The notes beneath the pieces were generated by a model, which did no database searches, was not told where the DNA came from, and saw nothing but the letters and a program-made list of their open reading frames with translations. Of a stretch of DNA of 5,984 nucleotides, positions 1-5,398 are shown piece after piece. A program made the translations under genes and the position numbers. The stretch spans positions 1 to 5,984 of the forward strand of contig JAQBPL010000090.1 in assembly GCA_028287545.1 (NCBI GenBank), in the 5' to 3' direction. The stretch is from Vulcanimicrobiota bacterium (lineage in GTDB: Bacteria; Eremiobacterota; Eremiobacteria; Baltobacterales; Baltobacteraceae). The stretch's first letter is position 1. Every line of letters begins with the position of its first letter.

Positions 1-391
1 TCGACATCGTGACGAAGTTGCCGATGCGGCAGTTGTGCGCGACGTGCACGTAGGCGAGCAGAAGCGAATCGTTCCCGACCGACGTCACCGAGTTGTGGCC
101 GGTGCCGCGGTGGATCGAGACGTACTCTCGAATGACGGTGCGGTCGCCGATCGTCGTGAACGCCACCTCATCGGTCTCCGCTTTGCGGTCTTGCGACGGG
201 GCGCCGATCGAAGCGAACGGATAGATGACGGCGTCGGCACCGATCGTCGTGCGCCCGTTGACGACGACGTGCGCCAGCAGCTTCGCGCCGGCGCCGATCG
301 TGACGTGCTCGCCGACGACGCTGTACGGACCGATCTCGACGGACTTTGCGATGTTGGCGTTCGGATGAACGATTGCGGTGGGGTGGATCAC
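1..391 (-). CDS. lpxA: LpxA, UDP-N-acetylglucosamine acyltransferase (N-terminal part)
   Basis: This is the first committed enzyme of lipid A synthesis. It transfers an (R)-3-hydroxyacyl chain from ACP to the 3-OH of UDP-GlcNAc in the cytoplasm. I read 130 residues from a GTG start at 391; the gene then runs off the left edge, leaving about half of the usual ~260 residues. Left-handed beta-helix hexapeptide repeats run from the start (MIHPTAIVHPNA, then VEIGPYSVVG and VTIGAGAKLL). The conserved IGAPSQDRK stretch is at 62-70 and VIREYVSIHRGT at 86-97. The active-site segment AYVHVAHNCRIGN covers 113-125, with His119 equivalent to the catalytic His125 of E. coli and His116 to its His122. The acyl-length ruler residues (around Gly173 in E. 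coli) lie outside the window, so chain length cannot be predicted. The GTG overlaps the fabZ stop as GTGA with no clear Shine-Dalgarno, which suggests translational coupling. Identification is firm. Confidence 0.97.
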   Translation of the reverse strand, partial: MIHPTAIVHPNANIAKSVEIGPYSVVGEHVTIGAGAKLLAHVVVNGRTTIGADAVIYPFASIGAPSQDRKAETDEVAFTTIGDRTVIREYVSIHRGTGHNSVTSVGNDSLLLAYVHVAHNCRIGNFVTMS

Positions 392-861
392 AGGTGCAGG
401 ACCGAAGCGTCGTTCGCGAACGCCGAGGGATCGACGGTGATCGAGAACGTGAGCTCCGCCGAAACGACGTTTTTGCCGTCGACCGACGCTTCGCAGACGA
501 CCCAGCCGATGTTCAGCTTGGTGCGCACGACGCGCGCTTCCATGTCGAGCCGGTCTCCCGGGACGACCGGGCGCCGGAACTTTGCCTTCTCGATCGCCGC
601 CAGGTACGGAACCTTGCGCGCCATGTCGCCGGGCTCGAGGATCGTGGTCCCGCCCAGCTGCGCGAGCGCTTCGATCATGTAGACGCCGGGGAAGAGCGGA
701 TTGCCCGGAAAGTGGCCGGTGAACATCGGCTCGTTCGCCGTGACGTTCTTGTAACCGCGCGCGCGCACCATCGGCTCGAGCTCGGTGATGCGATCGATCA
801 GCAGCAGTGGGTAGCGGTGCGGCAGGATCTTCATGATCTCCCGCACGTCGAGGTGCGACAC
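388..861 (-). CDS. fabZ: FabZ, (3R)-hydroxyacyl-ACP dehydratase
   Basis: FabZ dehydrates (R)-3-hydroxyacyl-ACP to trans-2-enoyl-ACP in type II fatty-acid elongation. It competes with LpxA and LpxD for the same acyl-ACP pool, which explains its place in a lipid A operon. The protein is 157 residues, a normal length for this single hot-dog-fold enzyme. The N-terminal signature ILPHRYPLLLIDRI is at 12-25. The catalytic block GHFPGNPLFPGVYMIEALAQ is at 49-68, with catalytic His50 and Glu64. The later KFRRPVVPGD segment is also typical. The start is GTG at 861, chosen because an AGGAG lies six bases upstream and the conserved N-terminus begins right after it. This is one of the few genes here with its own well-spaced ribosome site. 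Its TGA overlaps the GTG start of lpxA. No key residue is missing. Confidence 0.98.
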   Translation of the reverse strand: MSHLDVREIMKILPHRYPLLLIDRITELEPMVRARGYKNVTANEPMFTGHFPGNPLFPGVYMIEALAQLGGTTILEPGDMARKVPYLAAIEKAKFRRPVVPGDRLDMEARVVRTKLNIGWVVCEASVDGKNVVSAELTFSITVDPSAFANDASVLHL

Positions 862-872
862 GCCGCTCTCCT
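862..872 (-). promoter_or_regulatory. Ribosome binding site of fabZ
   Basis: On the minus strand AGGAG (872-868) is followed by a six-base spacer (867-862) and the GTG start at 861. The first two bases of the motif are the last two of the lpxC TAG stop, so a terminating ribosome sits directly on this site. The site decides the GTG start over the internal ATG at the MKILPH segment. Confidence 0.75.
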
Positions 873-1791
873 ACTGCGACTGCATCGGCCGCAAACCCGC
901 GGCGACTTCGTCGTGATGCGCCGCGGCGACCAGTTCCCGCACGGCGGTGCAGTGGAGTTTGTGCCCGCTCTTGACGGCGATGACCTCGCACTGCGGGTAC
1001 GCGCCCAGCAGCGCGAAGTCGCCGATCAGGTCGAGCATCTTGTGGCGCGCCGGCTCGTTCGGGCTGCGCAGCGGCGCCACGGGGCCATCGGTGCCGAACA
1101 CGACCGCGTTCTCCAGCGTGCCGCCCTGGGCGAGACCGCGCTTGATCAGCGCCTCGACCTCGTGCAAAAATCCGAACGTCCGGTTCGGCGCGATCTCCCG
1201 GCGGTACGTTTCGGGTGTGATCTCGGTCTCGACGTACTGCGCGCCGATCGGCGCCGGATAGTCGACGATCATGCGCACGCGAAACGTCGAAGCCGGCGCG
1301 ACGATCAGCAGTTTGTCACCGTCGCGGAAGACGTGCGTCTCGGTCGGCACCCAGCGCCGGCGCGGCTCGTGCAGCGTCGTCAAACCCACCGCTTCGATCG
1401 CATCGCAAAAGACTTTGGCGCTTCCGTCGGCGACCGGGATCTCCGGGCCGTCGACGGCGAGCAGCGCGTTGTCGACGCCCGAACCGAGCAGCGCGGAGAG
1501 CAGGTGCTCGACCGTCGAGACGCGGTGCTGGCCGATCCCGACCACCGTCGCCCGCACGGTCTCCACCACGTAGTCGGCCCGCGCCGGAAACTCGACCGCG
1601 TCGTCGACCCGGAAGCGGAGGCCGTGGCCTGCGGGCGCCGGGAGCACGCGAACGCGAGCCGCCGCGCCGGTATGGAGGCCGGCCCCTTCGAACGCGATCG
1701 CGTCGCGCAACGTCGTCTGATACTGCACTGGGGTGTTCGCCTTCGGCGCACCCGTCGCGTTCGGCCTTCGCCTGGGGTCTTGGGGGATCAT
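871..1791 (-). CDS. lpxC: LpxC, UDP-3-O-acyl-N-acetylglucosamine deacetylase
   Basis: LpxC is the zinc-dependent cytoplasmic deacetylase that removes the N-acetyl group from UDP-3-O-acyl-GlcNAc, the first irreversible step of lipid A synthesis. It is 306 residues, a usual length. Both LpxC domains are visible: the opening TTLRDAIAFEGAGLHTG at 26-42; STVEHLLSAL at 92-101 with catalytic Glu95 and zinc ligand His96; HKMLDLIGD at 250-258 with zinc ligands His250 and Asp254; and KSGHKLH with catalytic His277. The 27-residue spacing from His250 to His277 equals that of E. coli (238 to 265). The ATG at 1791 overlaps the lpxD stop as ATGA, with GGAG 11 bases upstream. This start adds about 20 Pro/Arg-rich residues before the usual family start; a GTG at 1728 (V22) would remove them but has no ribosome site. 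The polar C-terminus (GLRPMQSQ) does not resemble the hydrophobic FtsH degradation tail of E. coli LpxC. Confidence 0.97.
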   Translation of the reverse strand: MIPQDPRRRPNATGAPKANTPVQYQTTLRDAIAFEGAGLHTGAAARVRVLPAPAGHGLRFRVDDAVEFPARADYVVETVRATVVGIGQHRVSTVEHLLSALLGSGVDNALLAVDGPEIPVADGSAKVFCDAIEAVGLTTLHEPRRRWVPTETHVFRDGDKLLIVAPASTFRVRMIVDYPAPIGAQYVETEITPETYRREIAPNRTFGFLHEVEALIKRGLAQGGTLENAVVFGTDGPVAPLRSPNEPARHKMLDLIGDFALLGAYPQCEVIAVKSGHKLHCTAVRELVAAAHHDEVAAGLRPMQSQ

Positions 1792-2819
1792 CGCTCGCGC
1801 TTCTCCAGCTCGTCGACGCGGCCGAAGAGCTTGGGCAGCCGGCGGAGGTAGGCCTGAAAGCGCATCTCGTCGCGATGGTTCTGGGCCGGGCGCCCCGTGA
1901 CGAACGCGTCGTCGGGGACGTCGCCCCAGACGTGCGACCCGCCCCCGATCGTCACCCGGTCGCCGACCGTCATGTGGCCGCGGAACATCGATTGCCCGGC
2001 CACCCGGACGTAGTCGCCGATCGTCGTCGTCCCGGCGAGTCCGGCGAACGCTGCGATCGCCGAATGCTTGCCGATGCGCGAGTTGTGGCCGATCTGGCAC
2101 AGGTTGTCGATCTTGGTCCCGGTGCCGATCGAGGTCACGCCGGTCTGGGCGCGGTCCACGCAGGTGTTCGCGCCGATCTCGACGTCGTCGCCCAGCTCGA
2201 CGTTCCCGACCTGCGGAATCTTGAGCAGGCGGCCGTCCAGGAACGCCCAGCCGAAGCCGTCGCTCCCGATCACCGCGCCGGCCTGGAGCACGACGCGGTC
2301 GCCGGCGACGCAGCGGTCGGCCAGATACGCGCCCGGGTGGAACAAGCAGTCCGCACCGACCCGCGCGTCGTCGCCGATCACGACGCCGGCCGTCAGGACG
2401 CTGCGGTCGCCGATCCGCGACCGCGCGCCGACCGCGACGTGCGGGCCGATCCAGACCCCGTCGCCGACGATCGCTGAGGCGTCGACCGCCGCGGTCGGAT
2501 GGACGAACGGGCCGACGGGACGAGGCGGCTCGAGGGCCGCCAGGAGCGCGGCCAGCGCCACGCGCGCGGACGGGACGGCGAGGATCGGCTTCGGATACGT
2601 CTCCCCGGCGGCGACTAGCGCCTCGTCGGTGAGGACGGCGCCGGCCTTCGAGTTCAGCGCGGCGCGCAGGTAGCGCTCGTCCACCGCGAAGGTCAGCGCG
2701 GTCGGGTCGGCCTCGTCCACCGCGGCGATCCGCTCGACCCGGACGCCGGCGTCGCCGACGACGCGGCCGCCGGTCCGCTCGGCGAGCTCTCCGAGCGTCC
2801 CCAGCGGCGAAGGGGTCAT
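1788..2819 (-). CDS. lpxD: LpxD, UDP-3-O-acylglucosamine N-acyltransferase
   Basis: LpxD adds the second (R)-3-hydroxyacyl chain, to the 2-amino group exposed by LpxC, giving UDP-2,3-diacylglucosamine. The protein is 343 residues, normal for the family. Residues ~1-100 form the uridine-binding N-domain (LGELAERTGGRVVGD, DPTALTFAVD, NSKAGAVLTD). Hexapeptide repeats of the left-handed beta-helix cover about 105-300. GSDGFGWA is at 185-192, KIPQVGNV at 200-207 and DDVEIGANTCVDR at 211-223. IDNLCQIGHN at 237-246 carries His245, equivalent to catalytic His239 of E. coli. The last ~35 residues are a charged helix like the one that contacts ACP in E. coli LpxD. The ATG at 2819 overlaps the preceding stop as ATGA; a GGAGAAGG lies 13 bases upstream, slightly far. 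The 3' end overlaps lpxC by four bases. It carries out the third pathway step, after LpxA and LpxC. Confidence 0.97.
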   Translation of the reverse strand: MTPSPLGTLGELAERTGGRVVGDAGVRVERIAAVDEADPTALTFAVDERYLRAALNSKAGAVLTDEALVAAGETYPKPILAVPSARVALAALLAALEPPRPVGPFVHPTAAVDASAIVGDGVWIGPHVAVGARSRIGDRSVLTAGVVIGDDARVGADCLFHPGAYLADRCVAGDRVVLQAGAVIGSDGFGWAFLDGRLLKIPQVGNVELGDDVEIGANTCVDRAQTGVTSIGTGTKIDNLCQIGHNSRIGKHSAIAAFAGLAGTTTIGDYVRVAGQSMFRGHMTVGDRVTIGGGSHVWGDVPDDAFVTGRPAQNHRDEMRFQAYLRRLPKLFGRVDELEKRER

Positions 2820-3217
2820 GGCGCCGGGGTCGCCTTCTCCTCGATCTTGAGGATCTTCTCGACGTCGGGCGTGATGTCGACGCCGCCGTAGCCGACGTAC
2901 TGCCGGGTGAAGACGTAGGTCAGATGCTTCGCATCGACGACTTGCTTGGCGGCATCTCGCACGTCGTTCGAGAGTTCGGTCTGGTCGCGCACGAAGCGCT
3001 CCTGCAGCGCCGCTCGCAGACGCTGCTTCTCCCGCTCCGGCTTGTTGGACCGCTCGATCGACTGAGCATCGTTCGAGAGCTGGTTCTGATAGTTGAGGAA
3101 CTTCGGCCAGTTCGCCTTGATGCGCTCTTCGTCGACCAGCCCGATCGTCGGGCCGCTGCCGCCGGAACAGGCGGCGAGCGACGCCAGCAGGGCCGTTGCG
3201 ATGATGATCCGTCTCAT
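2816..3217 (-). CDS. Short OmpH/Skp-family lipoprotein
   Basis: This is a 133-residue secreted protein with an OmpH/Skp-like plan. The signal peptide is MRRIIIATALLASLAAC, with lipobox LAAC and Cys17 as the predicted lipidated residue; Ser at +2 would favour outer-membrane sorting under the E. coli Lol rule. The first OmpH strand is IGLVDEERI (25-33). A Lys/Glu/Gln-rich helical stretch follows (about 40-95), then YVFTRQYVGYGGVDITPDV (101-119), the OmpH C-terminal strand and DIT motif. The mature part (~117 residues) is shorter than Skp (~140), so the helical arms must be short. The ATG at 3217 is four bases after the preceding stop without a convincing ribosome site, so expression probably depends on coupling; it is the only start that places a signal peptide at the N-terminus. 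Skp family members hold unfolded outer-membrane proteins, but lipidation means this one may act at the membrane instead. The domain call rests on motif and context, not close similarity to E. coli Skp. Confidence 0.8.
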   Translation of the reverse strand: MRRIIIATALLASLAACSGGSGPTIGLVDEERIKANWPKFLNYQNQLSNDAQSIERSNKPEREKQRLRAALQERFVRDQTELSNDVRDAAKQVVDAKHLTYVFTRQYVGYGGVDITPDVEKILKIEEKATPAP

Positions 3218-3221
3218 TGGT

Positions 3222-4586
3222 TTATTCGTGCAGGCTTTCGATGTCTTTGAGGGCGTCCGGCGTGAGGTCCACACCGCCGGCGGGCGCGACGACGTCGCTG
3301 AGTACGACCGCGATACCGCGCTGCTGCGCGATGACGCGAACTTCCCGGTCGATCTGCGCGGTGATCTGACCGTAGAGATCCTCACGCTTCTTGCGGAGTT
3401 CGAGGACTTGGGCTTGCGCGCCGCGCTGCGCCGACACGTCGACGCCGTGCAGTTCCGCATACCGGCGCGAGAGGTCCTCGCGCGTCTTCTGGAAGTCCGC
3501 GATCGTGGTCTTCGCGTCGTCCTGGAAGCGCTTCTGGTAATCCTGATGCAGCTGTTGGATGCGCGTGCGCAGCGCGGGCGGCAGGTTCGGGTTGACCTGC
3601 TGCTGCGGGCGGCCGCTGACGGTCGTGTTTTGGATCAGCGAGTCGCCGACCAGCTGGATCTGCCGCGAGAGCGTCTGCTGTCGAGCGGCGAGCGAGCTCA
3701 GGGAACGCTTTTGAATCACGGCGATCTGCGTTTTTAGGTCGCTCACCATCTGGTCGTGCAGGCGCGCCTGCAGGGCCGCGAGGGTCTGCTGATCGCGATT
3801 GCGCTGCGCGGCCCGCGCGTCGGCTTCCTTGCGGTCCAGCGCCTCGAGCTGCTTCTGCGCATCTTCGCGCGCCGCGTCGTCCATCGCGAGCGACGTCAGC
3901 TTCGTGCGCAGCGACAGGCGCACCGGCGCGTTCTCGTTCGCCATCGCGAGCTGGAGCGCCGACTCCTTGGCCTGCAGCTCTTCGGCGCGGGCGCGGTACT
4001 CGCGGTCGGCCCGTTCGCTGAGCGTCTTCTGCAAAGCCATGACCTGCGCTTGGTCCTGCTTCTGCAGCGTCGCGCGGTACGATTCCAAATCGTGCTGCGC
4101 CTGCGCCGCGACGCCGCCCTGCTGGCGGCGGGCCGTGGCGTTCACGGTGCCGGCCATCTGCAGGGCGCTCGCACCGCCGATCCCCGCACCGCGCAGCGCG
4201 GCGGCGATCGCCTGCGACTCCTGCTGCTGGTACTGCTGCTGCTTCTGCTCGAGCAGCTTCTTGGTGCGATCCGCCGCGGCGCTCAGCGCCCGCTCGAGCT
4301 GCACCTCGCGCTCGCGCAGATGCGGATCGGTCGCGGCCAGCCGCGGCGCGGTCGATGTGAGGTCGAACGCTTCGATGCTGCGGTCGTAGCGCGCAAGCTG
4401 GTCGTAGAGCGGATGCTTCTGCACCAGCTCCTCCATGCGCACGTAGCCGATCGTCCCCGTACCGGGCGCGGTCGTCGTCACGGTCGAGGCGGGGCGGCCG
4501 CACGCCGCCAGCGCCGCAACGGCGAGCAGCGCGGCAAGGGAGGGAGGCCGCAGAACGCGGCGGATTCCGCCGAAGGCGGAATCCAT
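3222..4586 (-). CDS. Long coiled-coil OmpH-like lipoprotein
   Basis: This 454-residue protein is about three times the length of Skp. The signal peptide has basic residues (RRVLR), a hydrophobic Leu/Ala core and lipobox LAAC with Cys29; Gly at +2 would favour the outer membrane by the E. coli rule. A short Thr/Pro linker follows, then IGYVRMEELVQKHP (46-59), the usual first strand and helix of OmpH proteins. From ~60 to ~415 it is almost wholly Gln/Ala/Arg/Glu-rich predicted coiled coil, broken by a Gly/Ala segment (131-150) and a Pro-containing segment (about 322-339). It ends with IAVVLSDVVAPAGGVDLTPD, the OmpH closing strand and motif. The whole therefore looks like an OmpH fold with hugely extended arms. 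The ATG at 4586 shares one base with the previous stop (TGATG); GTG at 4589 is possible and adds one residue. A hairpin covers the first codons. Its role is not known; a periplasmic chaperone or a spacer tethered to the membrane are both possible. Confidence 0.85.
   Translation of the reverse strand: MDSAFGGIRRVLRPPSLAALLAVAALAACGRPASTVTTTAPGTGTIGYVRMEELVQKHPLYDQLARYDRSIEAFDLTSTAPRLAATDPHLREREVQLERALSAAADRTKKLLEQKQQQYQQQESQAIAAALRGAGIGGASALQMAGTVNATARRQQGGVAAQAQHDLESYRATLQKQDQAQVMALQKTLSERADREYRARAEELQAKESALQLAMANENAPVRLSLRTKLTSLAMDDAAREDAQKQLEALDRKEADARAAQRNRDQQTLAALQARLHDQMVSDLKTQIAVIQKRSLSSLAARQQTLSRQIQLVGDSLIQNTTVSGRPQQQVNPNLPPALRTRIQQLHQDYQKRFQDDAKTTIADFQKTREDLSRRYAELHGVDVSAQRGAQAQVLELRKKREDLYGQITAQIDREVRVIAQQRGIAVVLSDVVAPAGGVDLTPDALKDIESLHE
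3757..3772. repeat. Perfect 16-base palindrome inside the long lipoprotein gene
   Basis: TGCAGGCGCGCCTGCA reads the same on both strands. It lies wholly inside the coiled-coil coding region (residues LQARLH) and contains the nested palindrome GGCGCGCC. Gln/Ala/Arg/Leu codons at high GC readily produce such sequences, so a regulatory role is not supported. Confidence 0.5.
4221..4247 (-). repeat. CAG-rich triplet run encoding a Gln-rich segment
   Basis: Seven of nine consecutive codons on the minus strand are CAG, encoding QKQQQYQQQ (residues 114-122 of the long lipoprotein). It is a short imperfect triplet run within the coiled coil. Such runs can change length by slippage in steps of one residue without breaking the frame. 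Confidence 0.7.
4562..4584 (-). promoter_or_regulatory. Hairpin over the start codon region of the long OmpH-like lipoprotein gene
   Basis: In the mRNA, GGATTCCGCC (4584-4575) and GGCGGAATCC (4571-4562) form a perfect 10-bp stem with a three-base UUC loop (4574-4572). The stem begins on the G of the ATG at 4586-4584 and covers codons 2-8. No U-tract follows on either strand, so it is not an intrinsic terminator. Position and stability suggest it hinders independent initiation, while a ribosome finishing the upstream gene at the overlapping TGA could re-initiate. The pairing is seen directly in the sequence; the regulatory role is inferred. Confidence 0.6.
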
Positions 4587-5389
4587 CACTTCAGCTTGGC
4601 GGTCACGTCGGTGGTGATGTCCGTTCCGCCGAACACGACGTTCCCGCGATCGACGACGAGCATCAAGCCCTTCGCCTTGGCGACGTCGGCGATCGCACCG
4701 CGCGTCATGTCGACGACCGGCTTGAGCGTCGCGTTCTGTTTGCCGTCGAGCGTCTTGCGATAATCCTTGAGGACCGCTTCACGGTCGGGATCGGTCTTGG
4801 CAGCCTTCAGCTTGTCGCCGTAGATCTTGTCCTGGTCCGCCTTGAATTTGAGGAAGTCGTCGGTCGCCGCTTTGACCTTCGGCGTCGCATCGATCGCCTG
4901 CTGATCGACGAAGCCGACCTTGGAAGGCGGCGGCGTCGATACCGGCGGGACCGGATCGCCGACGCCGGTCAGCAGATCGCGGACGTTGCCGGTGATGTCC
5001 GAGCCGCCGAACACGACGATGCGCCGGTCGACGATGACGGTGAGGTTCTTCGACGACGCGACCGACGCGATCGCGACCTGCGCCCGCTGGAGCAGCGGCC
5101 CGAGGACCTGCCGCTGCTTCGCCGCCATCTTCTGCTGGAACTCGCCGGCGAGCTGCTGTTGCTGGCTTTGCGAAGCGTGTGCGGCTCGGCCGGCGTATTG
5201 CTTCTGCAGCGACTGCTGGTAGTCGGAGATCTGCTTGTTCGCCTGCGCGAACGACGGCAGCGCCGCGATCGCGCTTTGATCGATCGAGCCGATGTCGGTG
5301 ACGTCGGTCGCTCCGATCGCCGGGGTGGCGAGGATTGCAGCGCCGAGTGCGAAGGCGAGCGCCGCGGTGCGGCCGCGCAAGGTCAGCAT
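4586..5389 (-). CDS. ompH: Periplasmic OmpH/Skp-family protein with two tandem domains
   Basis: This 267-residue secreted protein carries two fused OmpH domains. The signal peptide is MLTLRGRTAALAFALGAAIL followed by ATPAIGA, with probable cleavage after Ala27 and no lipobox, so the product should be soluble in the periplasm. Domain 1 (about 33-140) starts IGSIDQSAIAALP, has a Gln/Ala-rich helical middle and ends NLTVIVDRRIVVFGGSDIT. A Pro-rich linker (141-156) follows. Domain 2 (about 157-267) starts VGFVDQQAIDATP, has a Lys/Asp-rich middle and ends GLMLVVDRGNVVFGGTDIT. Typical Skp/OmpH proteins have one such domain and trimerise to cage unfolded barrel proteins; the position just after bamA fits that job. 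The start was set at the ATG at 5389 because AGGA lies five bases upstream; an ATG two codons earlier (5395) directly abuts that motif and is less likely. The 3' end shares one base (or four, with a GTG start) with the next gene. Confidence 0.88.
   Translation of the reverse strand: MLTLRGRTAALAFALGAAILATPAIGATDVTDIGSIDQSAIAALPSFAQANKQISDYQQSLQKQYAGRAAHASQSQQQQLAGEFQQKMAAKQRQVLGPLLQRAQVAIASVASSKNLTVIVDRRIVVFGGSDITGNVRDLLTGVGDPVPPVSTPPPSKVGFVDQQAIDATPKVKAATDDFLKFKADQDKIYGDKLKAAKTDPDREAVLKDYRKTLDGKQNATLKPVVDMTRGAIADVAKAKGLMLVVDRGNVVFGGTDITTDVTAKLK
4613..4640. repeat. Direct repeat, copy in OmpH domain 2
   Basis: This 28-base segment matches 4991-5018 with two mismatches. It encodes the VVFGG-x-DIT motif of the second domain. 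The copies are 378 bases (126 codons) apart and in the same frame, consistent with internal gene duplication giving the two-domain protein, or with strong constraint on both the motif and codon choice. Confidence 0.65.
4991..5018. repeat. Direct repeat, copy in OmpH domain 1
   Basis: This is the partner of the repeat at 4613-4640, with 26 of 28 bases identical. It encodes the VVFGG-x-DIT motif of the first OmpH domain. Similarity beyond the motif is weaker at the DNA level. Confidence 0.65.
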
Positions 5390-5398
5390 GTTCATCCT
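5390..5398 (-). promoter_or_regulatory. Ribosome binding site of the two-domain ompH gene
   Basis: AGGA (5398-5395) followed by the spacer TGAAC (5394-5390) precedes the ATG at 5389. The motif overlaps the bamA TAG stop (5399-5397), so it favours the second of two closely spaced ATG codons and couples the gene to bamA. Confidence 0.55.

Noticed and set aside
346..1851. 501-codon open frame on the plus strand opposite fabZ and lpxC
   Set aside because: It is Arg/Asp/His-rich with no recognisable domain and lies antisense to two certain enzymes with intact active sites. Long antisense frames are expected at this GC content.
144..2027. Repeated short words such as a 14-base match at 144-157 and 2014-2027, and an 18-base periodicity
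   Set aside because: Both copies encode the TTIGD hexapeptide turn of the beta-helix in LpxA and LpxD. The periodicity follows from hexapeptide repeats in protein, not from a DNA element.
1792..2100. Upstream extension of the lpxC frame into lpxD (103 extra codons)
   Set aside because: The extra part is an Arg/Asp/Pro-rich shifted reading of lpxD. The ATG at 1791 sits in a classic ATGA overlap.
3218..3460. Upstream extension of the short lipoprotein frame
   Set aside because: It overlaps the 3' end of the long lipoprotein gene out of frame. The signal peptide and lipobox fix the start at 3217.
3382..4503. 373-codon minus-strand frame overlapping the long lipoprotein gene
   Set aside because: It is an Arg/Ala/Pro-rich shifted frame of the real gene, which itself has a signal peptide, lipobox and OmpH ends.
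4562..4584. The hairpin as an intrinsic terminator or mobile palindrome
   Set aside because: No T-tract follows on either strand, it lies within coding sequence, and no second copy was seen in the window.
3756..4763. 335-codon open frame on the plus strand opposite the long lipoprotein gene
   Set aside because: It is a low-complexity Leu/Arg-rich reading of the antisense of Gln/Ala-rich coiled-coil codons, with no motif or plausible start context.
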